Shown: positions 16,728 to 25,786 of the stretch, piece by piece
Position numbering within the stretch: the stretch's first letter is position 1
Layout of the letters: each line of letters opens with the position of its first letter
NCBI GenBank assembly: GCA_016715115.1
Contig: JADKBM010000011.1
Location: 372,001 to 436,000 of the forward strand
Direction: 5' to 3'
Length of the DNA: 64,000 nucleotides
Origin: Acidobacteriota bacterium
Lineage (GTDB): Bacteria > Acidobacteriota > Blastocatellia > Pyrinomonadales > Pyrinomonadaceae
Translations under genes and position numbers: made by a program
The notes under the pieces: model-generated
Seen by the model: the letters and a program-made list of their open reading frames with translations, nothing else
Told to the model about the DNA's origin: nothing
Databases searched by the model: none

Positions 16728-18698
16728 TCAGTCGTTTGTCAGCGCTCGAGACAACTTGAGTCTCATCGCCAACTCCTTGAATTCCTCGAGCGTCATCTGT
16801 CCGATGTCGCCCTTAACCTTTTCGCGTACCGCAATTTTGTTGTCTTCGAGTTCTTTGTCGCCCAAGACAAGCATAAACGGAACCTTCTGCAGTTGCGCGT
16901 CACGAATTTTTGCACCGATCTTGTCGCTTTTCAAGTTTACTTCGACGCGAAATCCGGCGTCTTTGAGGTCTTTGCCGATCTTTTCCGCATATTCGTTGAT
17001 GCGGTCAGTGATCGGAAGCACGGTGACCTGAACCGGCGCGAGCCAGAACGGGAAAGCTCCCGCGTAATGCTCGATCAAAACTCCGAAAAAGCGCTCGACC
17101 GAGCCGAACAGCGCGCGATGGACCATTACCGGCCGATGCGGCTTGTTGTCGTCGCCTATGAACTCAAGCTGAAACCGTTCCGGCAGATTGAAGTCGAACT
17201 GCACGGTCGAGAGTTGCCACAAACGACCGATCGAATCTTCGACCTTGATGTCGATCTTCGGGCCATAAAACGCGGCCTCGCCCTCGATACGTTCGTAGCC
17301 GATCTCGCGTTTCTTGAGCGCCGCGACGAGGGCCATCTCGGCGCGTTCCCAGTCGGCGTCCGAACCGAGATATCCTTTGTTATCCGCCCCGCCGCGGACC
17401 GAAAGCTCGACCTTGAAGTTCTCGAATCCGAAAGTCTTGAAGACGTCGTATGCGAAATCGACGCACGCCCCGACCTCGTCGGTCACCTGATCCGGGCGGC
17501 AGAAAATATGCGCGTCGTCCTGCGTGAATCCGCGGACGCGCATCAGCCCGTGCAGCGTCCCCGAGAGTTCGGCCCGGTAAACGGTTCCGAGTTCGGCGTA
17601 GCGCAAGGGAAGTTCGCGATACGAGCGCGGATGCGACTTGTAGATGCCGATATGGAACGGGCAGTTCATCGGTTTCAAACGAAACTCGATGTCTTCACCG
17701 AACTTCGGCGGCATCCCGACCGGTTCGAACAGGCCGTCGGCGTAGTTTTCTTCGTGCCCCGAGGTCTGCCACAACTGCCGCTTCGCGATATGCGGCGTGA
17801 AAACCATTCCGTAACCACGTTTCTGCAGTTCTTCGCGGAGATAGTTCTCCATATCGGTGCGTATCGCGCCGCCCTTCGGGTGCCAGAAAATGAATCCCTG
17901 ACCGTACTCGTCCTGGATCGAAAAAAGATCGAGTTCCTTTCCGAGTTTGCGGTGATCGCGCTTTTCGGCCTCTTCGCGCTGCTTCAGCCAGGCGTCGAGT
18001 TCGTCCTGCGAAGCGAACGCGGTGCCGTAAATGCGTTGCATCTGTTCGCGCTCCGAATCGCCCTTCCAATAGGCGCCGGAAAGCGCCAAAAGCTTGAAAG
18101 CCTTGAGTTTGCCGGTATGGCCGACGTGCGGTCCGAGACAAAAATCAATAAATGGAGAACCGTCTATGTAGTAAACGCTCGCGCTGTCGGAAACCTTGTC
18201 GGCGATCAACTCGCATTTGAGCGGTTCTTCGCGCTCTCCGAAGATGTTCAGGATCTCCGATTTCGAGATCTCGTCGCGGCGGTAAACGAGGTTTCGTTTC
18301 GCCATCTCCTTCATCTTCTTCTCGATCACGGCGAGATCCGCTTCGGTCAGCGGGCGTGGCGCGATGACATCGTAATAAAACCCGTAGCGCGCGTCGTCCA
18401 TCAGCGCGGGGCCGATGCCGAGTTTCGTTCCCGGGAAAAGTTCAAGGACTGCCGCAGCAAGCAAATGCGCGGTCGAATGTCGAAGCACTTCGAGTCCGTC
18501 GCGTGAGCCGGTCACGATCGGTTCGAGCGCGAGCAGTTCTTCCGCCGGAACCAGTTGTCTCGACAGATCGACTTCTTCGCCGTTGACCTTGGCCGCGATC
18601 GTCGTTTTCAAAACGTCGCGGTCGAACGCCTTGATCGCGTCCAAAACGGAAACCGGTTCGGAAAATTCCTTGACTATTTCACCGAATTTTATGTGCAT
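16728..18698 (-). CDS. thrS: Threonine-tRNA ligase
   Basis: Class II synthetase of 656 residues, normal bacterial length. The TGS domain is about 1-62, the N2 editing domain about 70-235 (HSTAHLLAAAVLELFPG and the HVGHTGKLKAFKLL segment), the catalytic core about 260-540 and the anticodon-binding domain about 555-645. Zinc ligands are visible as Cys in LKPMNCPFHIGIYKS, His in TQDDAHIFC and His in VMVHRALFGSVERF. It is the first gene of the thrS-infC-rpmI-rplT-pheST cluster. I see no T-box-like element in the 250-base region upstream. Confidence 0.97.
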   Translation of the reverse strand: MHIKFGEIVKEFSEPVSVLDAIKAFDRDVLKTTIAAKVNGEEVDLSRQLVPAEELLALEPIVTGSRDGLEVLRHSTAHLLAAAVLELFPGTKLGIGPALMDDARYGFYYDVIAPRPLTEADLAVIEKKMKEMAKRNLVYRRDEISKSEILNIFGEREEPLKCELIADKVSDSASVYYIDGSPFIDFCLGPHVGHTGKLKAFKLLALSGAYWKGDSEREQMQRIYGTAFASQDELDAWLKQREEAEKRDHRKLGKELDLFSIQDEYGQGFIFWHPKGGAIRTDMENYLREELQKRGYGMVFTPHIAKRQLWQTSGHEENYADGLFEPVGMPPKFGEDIEFRLKPMNCPFHIGIYKSHPRSYRELPLRYAELGTVYRAELSGTLHGLMRVRGFTQDDAHIFCRPDQVTDEVGACVDFAYDVFKTFGFENFKVELSVRGGADNKGYLGSDADWERAEMALVAALKKREIGYERIEGEAAFYGPKIDIKVEDSIGRLWQLSTVQFDFNLPERFQLEFIGDDNKPHRPVMVHRALFGSVERFFGVLIEHYAGAFPFWLAPVQVTVLPITDRINEYAEKIGKDLKDAGFRVEVNLKSDKIGAKIRDAQLQKVPFMLVLGDKELEDNKIAVREKVKGDIGQMTLEEFKELAMRLKLSRALTND

Positions 18699-18723
18699 CG
18701 CTTTGTTAATGGTTGATAGCTAA

Positions 18724-18965
18724 TTGTTAACTGATTTCAACGTCCACCGCCCAAAAACCTGACAAAGCCGGGTCCGAATCACGAAATCGTATAACTACTA
18801 ACGATTAACAATTTTCCTACTACGAAAAAAGATTTGATCCGATAAGAGCGACTTTGCCGGGCATTCGTTAATTCAAATGCCAATTACGCGTCATTAGAAA
18901 CGCGTCGTAGTAGTTCGTCCGAAAATGGCAAAGTTCTTTGAAAGCATCTTACCGAAAAATAAAAA
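18724..18965. other. Gene-free stretch between thrS and tRNA-Val
   Basis: AT-richer spacer without a coding frame. It presumably holds the thrS promoter; I could not pick one out with confidence. Confidence 0.3.
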
Positions 18966-19040
<75 letters not shown>

Positions 19041-19232
19041 AAAATTCGCTGCAAAAAGCGAATTGATAGAATGCCAAAAAAGGTCGCCAAGTGTCAAGTT
19101 ACGCGCCTGATTCCGTGCGATTTACTTAACGAATTGAAAGATCCGGCTACTCGCAGCGCGAACGGTCGGAATGCGCTGAGCCCGCCAGAAGCCGGCCACC
19201 GAGCTCCGGCGATGGGCATAAATTCGCGGTAG

Positions 19233-20597
19233 ATGGTCCGGAAGAAGAGCGTCTCGCGTTTCTCTTTCGGGGCAACGGCAACTATCATTGAAAAGAGCAG
19301 TCGGCTTGTGGTCAGGGGGCGAGAGAAGGGTTTGTCAGCGAAGATTCGCAGCATTTTTGAACGTTGGGCGGAGTTTCTCAAGGTTGCCTGGGATTCGGTC
19401 CGCGCGCATCGGTTGCGTTCGTTCTTGACGATCATCGGGATCGTCATCGGCGTCGCGGTCGTCGCGCTCGTTTCAGCGCTTCTCGATGGGGCAAGCAATT
19501 TTATCGTTTCGCAAACGGCGAACTTCGCACCGGACGTCGTTCGCGTCGATAAGGCGGCTTTTCAGGACTTTTCCGGCGACGGCCAGGAGTTCGTCACCGC
19601 TCTGTCGCGGCGTCCCGACATCTACAACGACGAACTTCAGAGGCTTCGAGACCGGCTTTCGGAAACGATCGAAGTCGGGGCGCAGGCCGATGCCGGACTC
19701 CCGGTCCGGCGAGGTGAGAGGACGTTGGAGGGGGTTGTTGTTCAAGGCGTGACCTCAAATATTACCGCGCTGACGACGATCAAGGTCGCGCGTGGCCGTG
19801 AGTTTACTCCGACCGACGATTTCTACCGATCGAATGTCGTGATAATCGGCACCGACCTTGTCGACGAACTTTTTCCGACGACCGATCCGCTTGGCAGTGA
19901 GATCCGGATCGGGCAACTTCCATACACGGTCGTCGGTGTCGCCGAACCCCGCGGATCGTTGTTCGGCGCGTCGCAGGACGGTTTTGCGCTGATTCCGCTC
20001 GGCACGTTCGCCAAGATATTCGGCGGTCGCTCGCGTTCGCTTTCTCTGCTTGCGCGCGCGAAACCGGAGACCGGGATGTCAGTCACCGAAACGGAGGACA
20101 CGGTTCGCGTCGCACTTCGAATTATGCGAAAGCTCGAATCCGGTGTTGCCGACGATTTCAGTCTGACGACGGCAAAGAGCGTCCAGGCGTTTACCGAGAC
20201 GCTGACGGGTCTGGTCGCGACGATCACGTATCCGCTGACGATGATCGCGCTCGTCGTCGGCGGCGTAGTCGTGATGAATATGATGCTCGCCTCGGTAACT
20301 GAAAGAACGCGCGAGATCGGGATCAGAATCGCCATCGGAGCGCGGCGGCGCGATATCTTGACCCAGTTTCTGTTCGAGGCGACGCTCCTGACGCTGATCG
20401 GCGGATTGATCGGACTTGCGTTGGCTTACGTGGTGGTCAAAACGGCAGCGATCCTGACGGGTTTTCCGATCGCGCTGCCGCTGCGGGCGGTCGGTGCGGC
20501 GATCCTTTTGTCGTGTTTGATCGGAATCGTCTTTGGCGTTCTCCCGGCGCGGCGGGCGTCGCGGCTCGATCCGATCGAGGCTTTGCGCAGCGAATGA
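19233..20597 (+). CDS. MacB/FtsX-type ABC transporter permease
   Basis: A 454-residue permease with the MacB layout: a cytosolic N-terminus, one transmembrane segment (SFLTIIGIVIGVAVVALVSAL, about 68-88), a periplasmic MacB-PCD-like domain (about 90-320), then three C-terminal FtsX segments including VVMNMMLASVTERTREIGIRIAIGARRRDIL. Such permeases work with a separate ATPase and often move lipoproteins, peptides or act mechanically; no ATPase gene is in the window. The first 40-60 residues are poorly conserved and a GTG or TTG further in (about 19310-19332) may be the real start. Confidence 0.88.
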   Translation: MVRKKSVSRFSFGATATIIEKSSRLVVRGREKGLSAKIRSIFERWAEFLKVAWDSVRAHRLRSFLTIIGIVIGVAVVALVSALLDGASNFIVSQTANFAPDVVRVDKAAFQDFSGDGQEFVTALSRRPDIYNDELQRLRDRLSETIEVGAQADAGLPVRRGERTLEGVVVQGVTSNITALTTIKVARGREFTPTDDFYRSNVVIIGTDLVDELFPTTDPLGSEIRIGQLPYTVVGVAEPRGSLFGASQDGFALIPLGTFAKIFGGRSRSLSLLARAKPETGMSVTETEDTVRVALRIMRKLESGVADDFSLTTAKSVQAFTETLTGLVATITYPLTMIALVVGGVVVMNMMLASVTERTREIGIRIAIGARRRDILTQFLFEATLLTLIGGLIGLALAYVVVKTAAILTGFPIALPLRAVGAAILLSCLIGIVFGVLPARRASRLDPIEALRSE

Positions 20598-20657
20598 CGG
20601 TTTTTTTGCGTGCCGTGACGGCGGACCGGACTCCGGCGATATCCGCGGCAATGAAAT

Positions 20658-21932
20658 GTGGGTATGAACATCAACCGCCAACTTTTCAGGGATACGATCG
20701 GGACCGTTTTCGGCTCGTTGCGATCGCATAAGTTGCGGGCGGCGCTGACGCTTACCGGCGTTATCATCGGGACGGCGGTTGTTTCGATGGTCGGCGCGAT
20801 TCTCACAGGACTTTCACAGCGCGTCGCCGAGGTCACCGAGAACTCCGCGCCGAACACGATCTGGTTCACCAAAGAAGAACGGATCGGGCCGTCCTTCGAT
20901 CGCCCGACCGCCGAGGAGCGCCAGCGCAAGGATTTGACTTATGAGGACGCGCTCGCGGTTTCCGGGCTTCCGACGCCGCTCGGCGTCTCGCCGCAAAAGA
21001 TTCGCGGCAGCTACGGGCCGACCGCGAATCCGCCGAAGATCAACTACAAGAGCCGGGACGGTTACAATCCGCTGATTCTCGGCGTGTGGGAAAATTTCCC
21101 CGAGATCGTTTCTGTGCCGCTTGAAAGCGGCAGGTTCTTCGTCGAATCCGAACGCCGCGCCAGGGCGCCGGTCGCGGTCATCGGGAATGGCATCGCGCGC
21201 CAGATATTCGAGGAAGAGGATCCGCTCGAAAAAGAGATAAAGATCGATGGAAAACTGTTTCGCGTTGTCGGCGTGCTCGCCGACCCCGCCGGGCAGGGAG
21301 TCATCGGGAGTGACGAGATAGACCTGCGAACGGTTTACATCCCATTTGACACTGCGCTCAAGAACTACCCCGAGATCGAGGGCACGGCGATCGTCGTGCG
21401 CGCCGCTCAGGGCAAAACGGACGAAACGACCGACGAAGTTTCCGCGCTTCTTCGCCAGCGCCGCGGAGTCGCGGCAGGCGCGCCGAACAATTTCGGCGTC
21501 AACCGCGCGGAACAGGTTTTTACGATCGTCAATCAGGCCATCGCCGGGCTCGCGCTGATCGTCGTTCCGATCGCCCTCGCGAGCCTGCTCGTCGGCGGAC
21601 TCGGCGTGATGAACATAATGCTCGTTTCGGTAACCGAACGTTCGGCGGAGATCGGCATCAGGCGCGCGCTCGGCGCTCGGAAAAATGACATTTTGCTGCA
21701 ATTTTTGATCGAGGCGATGACGCTCACCGGAATCGGCGGGCTGGCCGGAATCTTCATCGGGCTCGCTTTCGCCTTTTTGATTCGCTTGCTGGTCAGTTTC
21801 CCGACGGTCGTGCCGCTTTGGGCGGTCCTCTCCGGATTCATAACGTCGGTCGCGATCGGTCTCGTCGCCGGAATTTATCCCGCCGCCCGCGCTGCGAACC
21901 TCGATCCGGTCAACGCGATGCGCGGAGAATGA
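20658..21932 (+). CDS. MacB/FtsX-type ABC transporter permease
   Basis: A 424-residue paralogue of the preceding gene, 60 bases downstream and probably the second half of a heteromeric permease. N-terminal TM about 30-52 (ALTLTGVIIGTAVVSMVGAI), large periplasmic domain, and FtsX segment GGLGVMNIMLVSVTERSAEIGIRRALGARKNDILLQFL followed by two more TMs. The frame starts at GTG 20658; ATG 20664, two codons later, may be used. The stop is followed immediately by the compound heptamer array. Substrate unknown. Confidence 0.9.
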   Translation: MGMNINRQLFRDTIGTVFGSLRSHKLRAALTLTGVIIGTAVVSMVGAILTGLSQRVAEVTENSAPNTIWFTKEERIGPSFDRPTAEERQRKDLTYEDALAVSGLPTPLGVSPQKIRGSYGPTANPPKINYKSRDGYNPLILGVWENFPEIVSVPLESGRFFVESERRARAPVAVIGNGIARQIFEEEDPLEKEIKIDGKLFRVVGVLADPAGQGVIGSDEIDLRTVYIPFDTALKNYPEIEGTAIVVRAAQGKTDETTDEVSALLRQRRGVAAGAPNNFGVNRAEQVFTIVNQAIAGLALIVVPIALASLLVGGLGVMNIMLVSVTERSAEIGIRRALGARKNDILLQFLIEAMTLTGIGGLAGIFIGLAFAFLIRLLVSFPTVVPLWAVLSGFITSVAIGLVAGIYPAARAANLDPVNAMRGE

Positions 21933-21935
21933 ACG

Positions 21936-22196
21936 GATTTGGGATTTGCGATTTGCGATTTGCGATTTGCGATTTGGGATTTGGGATTTGGCATTTGCGA
22001 TTCCACAAATTCCAGATTCCAAGTTCCAGGTCTGGAATCTGGAATCTGGAATCTGGAATCTCTGGAATCTCTGGAATCTGGAATCTCCGGAATCTGGAAT
22101 CTCCGGAATCTGGAATCTCCGGAATCTGGAATATCTGGAATCTGGAATCTCTGGAATTCTGCAATCGCAAATCGCAAATCGCAAATCCGAATTCAG
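21936..22196. repeat. Compound heptamer array (GATTTGN and GGAATCT families)
   Basis: The permease stop is followed by about ten GATTTGC/GATTTGG units. Then GGAATCT-family units (CTGGAAT repeated about 18 times with CTCTGGAAT and CTCCGGAAT variants, 22010-22160, with a short inverted ATTCCAG part at its left edge) occupy the middle. Finally complementary GCAAATC units run into the stop of the minus-strand ureohydrolase gene. Thus a second heptamer family sits in the loop of a first-family hairpin. Confidence 0.93.
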
Positions 22197-23146
22197 AGTT
22201 TTGCGCTGCAGATGCGGTGCATCGCGATCGCGACGAGCTTTGCGGTTTGACCGTTTTGGTCGGATCCGGGATTGACCTCGGCGAACGCGATCAGTTTTGT
22301 GTTGACGAGGTCGGCGGCGAATTCGACGAGTTTCAAAAACTCTCCGGCACGAAGCCCGAACGGACTCGGCCTCGTAACTCCCGGCGCCTCCGAAGCGCGG
22401 ACGGCCTGAAGGTCAAAACAGAAAAAAACGTTCATCGTCCGGCTGTGATGGATGAACTCCTGCCGGATCGTCTCGCGAAGTTCCGTATCCGCGGCGTTTC
22501 GCGATCGAAGCATCTCGAGGCTTATTAGTTTCGATCCGATCTCGACCAAATGACGGTAGTGGACCGGTGAAACGTCCTGCGTCTGAAAGGCGATCTCGTA
22601 AAGGTAAGACGGAAGGATTAGGTCGGCTTCGAGCAGTTTGCGAAAAGGCGTCTCGCTCGTGATCTCGGATTTCTCGGCAATATCCAGACGCGCATCGACG
22701 TTGATCGCGAGCCATCTGTCACGGCCGAAGATCTCGGACATTGCGACGCCGTTCGGATAAGCGATGTCGCCGCCCCCGCCGAGCACAATGAGTCGTTTCC
22801 CGTCGCGCAGGACGGCATCGGAAACGATTCGCAGACGCTCGTGGGTTCGCTCAGGATCGCCGTCGGTCACGATGTTCCCGAGATCGAAGATCTTCCGATG
22901 AATACCGAAGTTCGAGAGCCTGTAAAAATGTTCCCGGATCGCGTCCGGCGCGGAAGATGCCCCGGCCGGTCCGCCGGCGCGGACGATGCCGCCATCGTCG
23001 GGACATCCGACAATGACGACATCCGAATTCCCATAGTGGTCGATCTCCGATGAAACCAACTCGCCGAGACGCACGTCCTGACGGTCGTGATTCCGGAAGA
23101 AAAGTGCGTCCGACGGACGGTTTGTGACTTCGAAGATCTCTTGCAT
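22193..23146 (-). CDS. Ureohydrolase-fold protein with degenerate metal site
   Basis: A 317-residue protein of the arginase/formimidoylglutamase fold. The start is set at ATG 23146 (MQEIFEVTN); the frame extends 29 codons further but that part does not resemble the family. Usual manganese motifs are altered: GGDHS is GGGGDIAYPNG (His lost), DAHxD is DARLD (His lost) and SxDxDxxDPxxAPG is FCFDLQAVRASEAPG (second Asp lost). A similar altered form is common among Bacteroidota homologues annotated as formimidoylglutamase. Catalysis is therefore doubtful. It is convergent with the permease gene. Confidence 0.8.
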   Translation of the reverse strand: MQEIFEVTNRPSDALFFRNHDRQDVRLGELVSSEIDHYGNSDVVIVGCPDDGGIVRAGGPAGASSAPDAIREHFYRLSNFGIHRKIFDLGNIVTDGDPERTHERLRIVSDAVLRDGKRLIVLGGGGDIAYPNGVAMSEIFGRDRWLAINVDARLDIAEKSEITSETPFRKLLEADLILPSYLYEIAFQTQDVSPVHYRHLVEIGSKLISLEMLRSRNAADTELRETIRQEFIHHSRTMNVFFCFDLQAVRASEAPGVTRPSPFGLRAGEFLKLVEFAADLVNTKLIAFAEVNPGSDQNGQTAKLVAIAMHRICSAKL

Positions 23147-23356
23147 AGTTTGCAATTTCCGGTTCGTTTGAATATAAGTATGATAGCACAGAGAGATGAA
23201 GTCGAGGATTATGAACATCGTCGGAAGCCGCATTATTGCCGAACTTAGATGGTCGCGCGGATGGCGTTTGCCGACGGTTTCCCGCTAACTTCTTTTTGCT
23301 CGAGAAATTAGGAATCCGTGGCCCGAAAACGATCTGGTCGCGGGTTTTTTGTATTT

Positions 23357-24442
23357 ATGCACAGCGACTCTTCATTTTTGTTGAAATTGCCCGCGCGCAC
23401 CGACGAGGCTCCTCCAGACGCTTTGAAGTCGATTCTTCTCAAATTGATGGGGGGAATCGACCTCGCTCGTGACGAAGCGCGCGGACTGCTCAATGCATTG
23501 CTTTCGGAATCGTCCAACAATTCGCAGATCGCCGCGGCCCTGGTGGCGCTCGCGATCAAGGGCGACACGTCCGAAGAACTTGCCGGGATGGCACTGGCGA
23601 TGCGCGAACACGCGGCGCGGATCGATCCGGTCCACGAACGGTTCATCGATACCGCCGGAACGGGATCGAGCCGCGTCAAGACGTTCAACGTGTCGACCGC
23701 CGCCGCGTTCGTTATTGCCGGCGCGGGCTTGCCGGTCGCGAAACACGGCAGCCGCGCGGCAACGTCGAAGTCGGGAAGCGCGGATGTGCTTGCGGCTCTC
23801 GGCGTAAATGTCTCGGCAGGCCGCGAAGTCTCGGAAGCGTGCTTGAACGAGATCGGAATGTGCTTTATGTTCGCGCCGCTCTATCACGCTTCGACGGCGC
23901 GGGTCGCCGCGGTCCGCCGTGAGTTGGGCGTGCATACGACCTTCAATCTTCTCGGGCCGCTGACTAATCCGGCGGGCGCGCCGTTTCAGGTGTTGGGTGT
24001 CTGGCACGAGAATCTTGTCGCCAAAGTCGCCGAGACGCTGAACACTCTCGGGACGCAAAAGGCGTGGGTCGTTCACGGGCTCGACGGTTTGGACGAACTC
24101 ACCCTTAACGGAACGACGCGCATCGCCGAGGTGACGCCTCGCGGTGTCGATGTTTTCGAGGTCAGTCCCGAAGATTTCGGTATCGAGAGCGTTTCGGACA
24201 AAGAGATGGCCGGGCTCCGGGGCGGGGACGCGGAACGAAACGCGGAAATTGTCAGAAGTGTCCTGGACGGAACCGAAACCGGCCCGGCGATGTCCCTCGT
24301 CCTTTTGAACGCCGCCGCCGCACTGTTTGTCGGCGGTGAAGCGGCGGGCTTTGACGAGGCGGCCGCGCTCGCGCGTGAGAGCATCTCGAGCGGGCGGGCG
24401 ATCCGGAAATTGGAGGAGCTAAAGGTCAGGACTAACGCTTGA
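23357..24442 (+). CDS. trpD: Anthranilate phosphoribosyltransferase
   Basis: Second step of tryptophan biosynthesis, joining anthranilate to PRPP. About 361 residues from ATG 23357; a GTG at 23318 would add 13. The PRPP-binding loop DTAGTGSSRVKTFNVST, KHGSRAATSKSGSADVLAALGV, the MFAPLYHASTARVAAVRRELGVHTTFNLLGPLTNPA segment and the C-terminal DGLDEL are diagnostic. The family's usual HPAMK reads YHAST here, a small departure. First of the trpD-trpC-DUF2127-trpF group. Confidence 0.94.
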   Translation: MHSDSSFLLKLPARTDEAPPDALKSILLKLMGGIDLARDEARGLLNALLSESSNNSQIAAALVALAIKGDTSEELAGMALAMREHAARIDPVHERFIDTAGTGSSRVKTFNVSTAAAFVIAGAGLPVAKHGSRAATSKSGSADVLAALGVNVSAGREVSEACLNEIGMCFMFAPLYHASTARVAAVRRELGVHTTFNLLGPLTNPAGAPFQVLGVWHENLVAKVAETLNTLGTQKAWVVHGLDGLDELTLNGTTRIAEVTPRGVDVFEVSPEDFGIESVSDKEMAGLRGGDAERNAEIVRSVLDGTETGPAMSLVLLNAAAALFVGGEAAGFDEAAALARESISSGRAIRKLEELKVRTNA

Positions 24443-24500
24443 GCTGCCCGATTGTGGGAAGTTTCGGAGTAGATGAAACTGACTGGTGATAGCGGATAGG

Positions 24501-25283
24501 ATGCAATTTCTTGAACAGATTCTGGAATTGAAACGCGTCCGCGTCGAGGCGGCGAAGGCGAACTGCGATCTCGAGAATTTGCGGTCCCTTGTAGGATCGG
24601 CGCGCGGGACACGGCCACGTCACCGGCTATCCGAAGCGCTCTCGCGCGATTCGATCAATGTCATCGCCGAGATCAAACGCGCTTCGCCCTCGAAAGGCGT
24701 GATCAATGCCGAAATCGATGTCGCGGAAACCTCGCGAATGTACGATGAAGGCGGCGCGGCGGCGATCTCGGTTTTGACCGAAGAAGATCTTTTTCAAGGC
24801 AGTCTCGAGGATCTGCGCGCCGCTCGCACCGCGGTCGCGCTCCCGCTTCTACGCAAGGATTTCGTCTATGACGAGTTTCAGATCTACGAAGCCGCCGCCG
24901 CCGGTGCGGACGCGATCCTGCTGATCGCGGCGATGCTCGACGACGCGACGCTCGCGGGGCTTTATCGATTGGCGGATGCGGACCTCGGGCTCGACGCGCT
25001 CGTGGAGGTTCATACGCGCGAGGAACTCGAACGCGTCAAAAAGATCAATCCGCGGCTGATTGGCATCAACAATCGCGATCTCAGGAGTTTTGAAGTGTCG
25101 CTCGATGTTTCTCGTGAACTCATAAGATACGCGCCCGACGGATCGCTGATGGTCACCGAAAGCGGGCTTTCGACGCGCGCCGAGATCGAGGAACTTCGTG
25201 GGCTCGGATTCTCCGGATTTCTGATCGGCGAAACGCTTATGCGCGGCGCTGACGCCCGCGAAATGCTAAAATCCTGGCGATGA
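24501..25283 (+). CDS. trpC: Indole-3-glycerol-phosphate synthase
   Basis: A 260-residue TIM barrel closing the indole ring. Family segments are present in order: VIAEIKRASPSKGVI (catalytic Glu-Lys region), SVLTEEDLFQGSLEDL, LLRKDFVYDEFQIYEA (catalytic Lys), ALVEVHTREEL, LIGINNRDLRSFEV, ESGLSTRAEI and GFLIGETLMR (phosphate-binding). An in-frame GTG 5 codons upstream (24486) is possible; ATG 24501 gives the usual length. The stop overlaps the next start by four bases (ATGA). Confidence 0.95.
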   Translation: MQFLEQILELKRVRVEAAKANCDLENLRSLVGSARGTRPRHRLSEALSRDSINVIAEIKRASPSKGVINAEIDVAETSRMYDEGGAAAISVLTEEDLFQGSLEDLRAARTAVALPLLRKDFVYDEFQIYEAAAAGADAILLIAAMLDDATLAGLYRLADADLGLDALVEVHTREELERVKKINPRLIGINNRDLRSFEVSLDVSRELIRYAPDGSLMVTESGLSTRAEIEELRGLGFSGFLIGETLMRGADAREMLKSWR

Positions 25284-25786
25284 ACAAACCGCATATCCGA
25301 TACCGGAATCAGACCCCGAAAGAGCGGCACTGGACGATTCATTTGCTTGCCGGCGTCAAGCTTCTGAAGGGAATTTTACTGTTTGTCGTGGCGATCAAGT
25401 TACTGACGCTGCTCAATCGCGATGTCGGCGAGTGGTTCGCGGATTTCATTGCGCGGCACCGGATCGATCCCGAAAACAAGATCGTTCACGGATTGATCGA
25501 AAAGATCGCCGGGATCAACCGCAACAACCTGATCGCGTTCAGTGTCGGTTCCTTTCTGTACTCGGCGCTCCAGATCACGGAAGGCGTCGGATTGTGGCTT
25601 GAAAAACGCTGGGCGGAAATGCTGACGGTGATCGCGACGTCCTTGCTGATCCCGGTCGAGATCTACGAGATAATCGAGAAGTTCACGTTCTTGCGGGTCG
25701 CGGCGCTTGTCGTTAACTTATTCATCGTGTGGTATTTGGCGACGCGGCTAAAGGACGAAAAGGCGGAACTCAATGACGCTCGTTAA
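25280..25786 (+). CDS. DUF2127 membrane protein inside the trp cluster
   Basis: A 168-residue integral membrane protein with four likely segments: LLAGVKLLKGILLFVVAIKLL (about 23-43), AFSVGSFLYSALQITEGVGLWL (about 85-106), MLTVIATSLLIPVEIYEII (about 114-132) and VAALVVNLFIVWYLATRL (about 140-157). KLLKGILLF and LQITEGVGLWLEKRWAEMLTVIATSLLIPVEIYEI are the DUF2127 pattern; function unknown. It overlaps trpC by 4 bases and trpF by 14, so it is co-translated with tryptophan genes. A role in tryptophan synthesis is not implied by the family. Confidence 0.88.
   Translation: MNKPHIRYRNQTPKERHWTIHLLAGVKLLKGILLFVVAIKLLTLLNRDVGEWFADFIARHRIDPENKIVHGLIEKIAGINRNNLIAFSVGSFLYSALQITEGVGLWLEKRWAEMLTVIATSLLIPVEIYEIIEKFTFLRVAALVVNLFIVWYLATRLKDEKAELNDAR

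Noticed and set aside
18724..18965. T-box riboswitch upstream of thrS
   Set aside because: No T-box sequence, specifier loop or terminator/antiterminator pair could be recognised, and T-boxes are not typical of this phylum.
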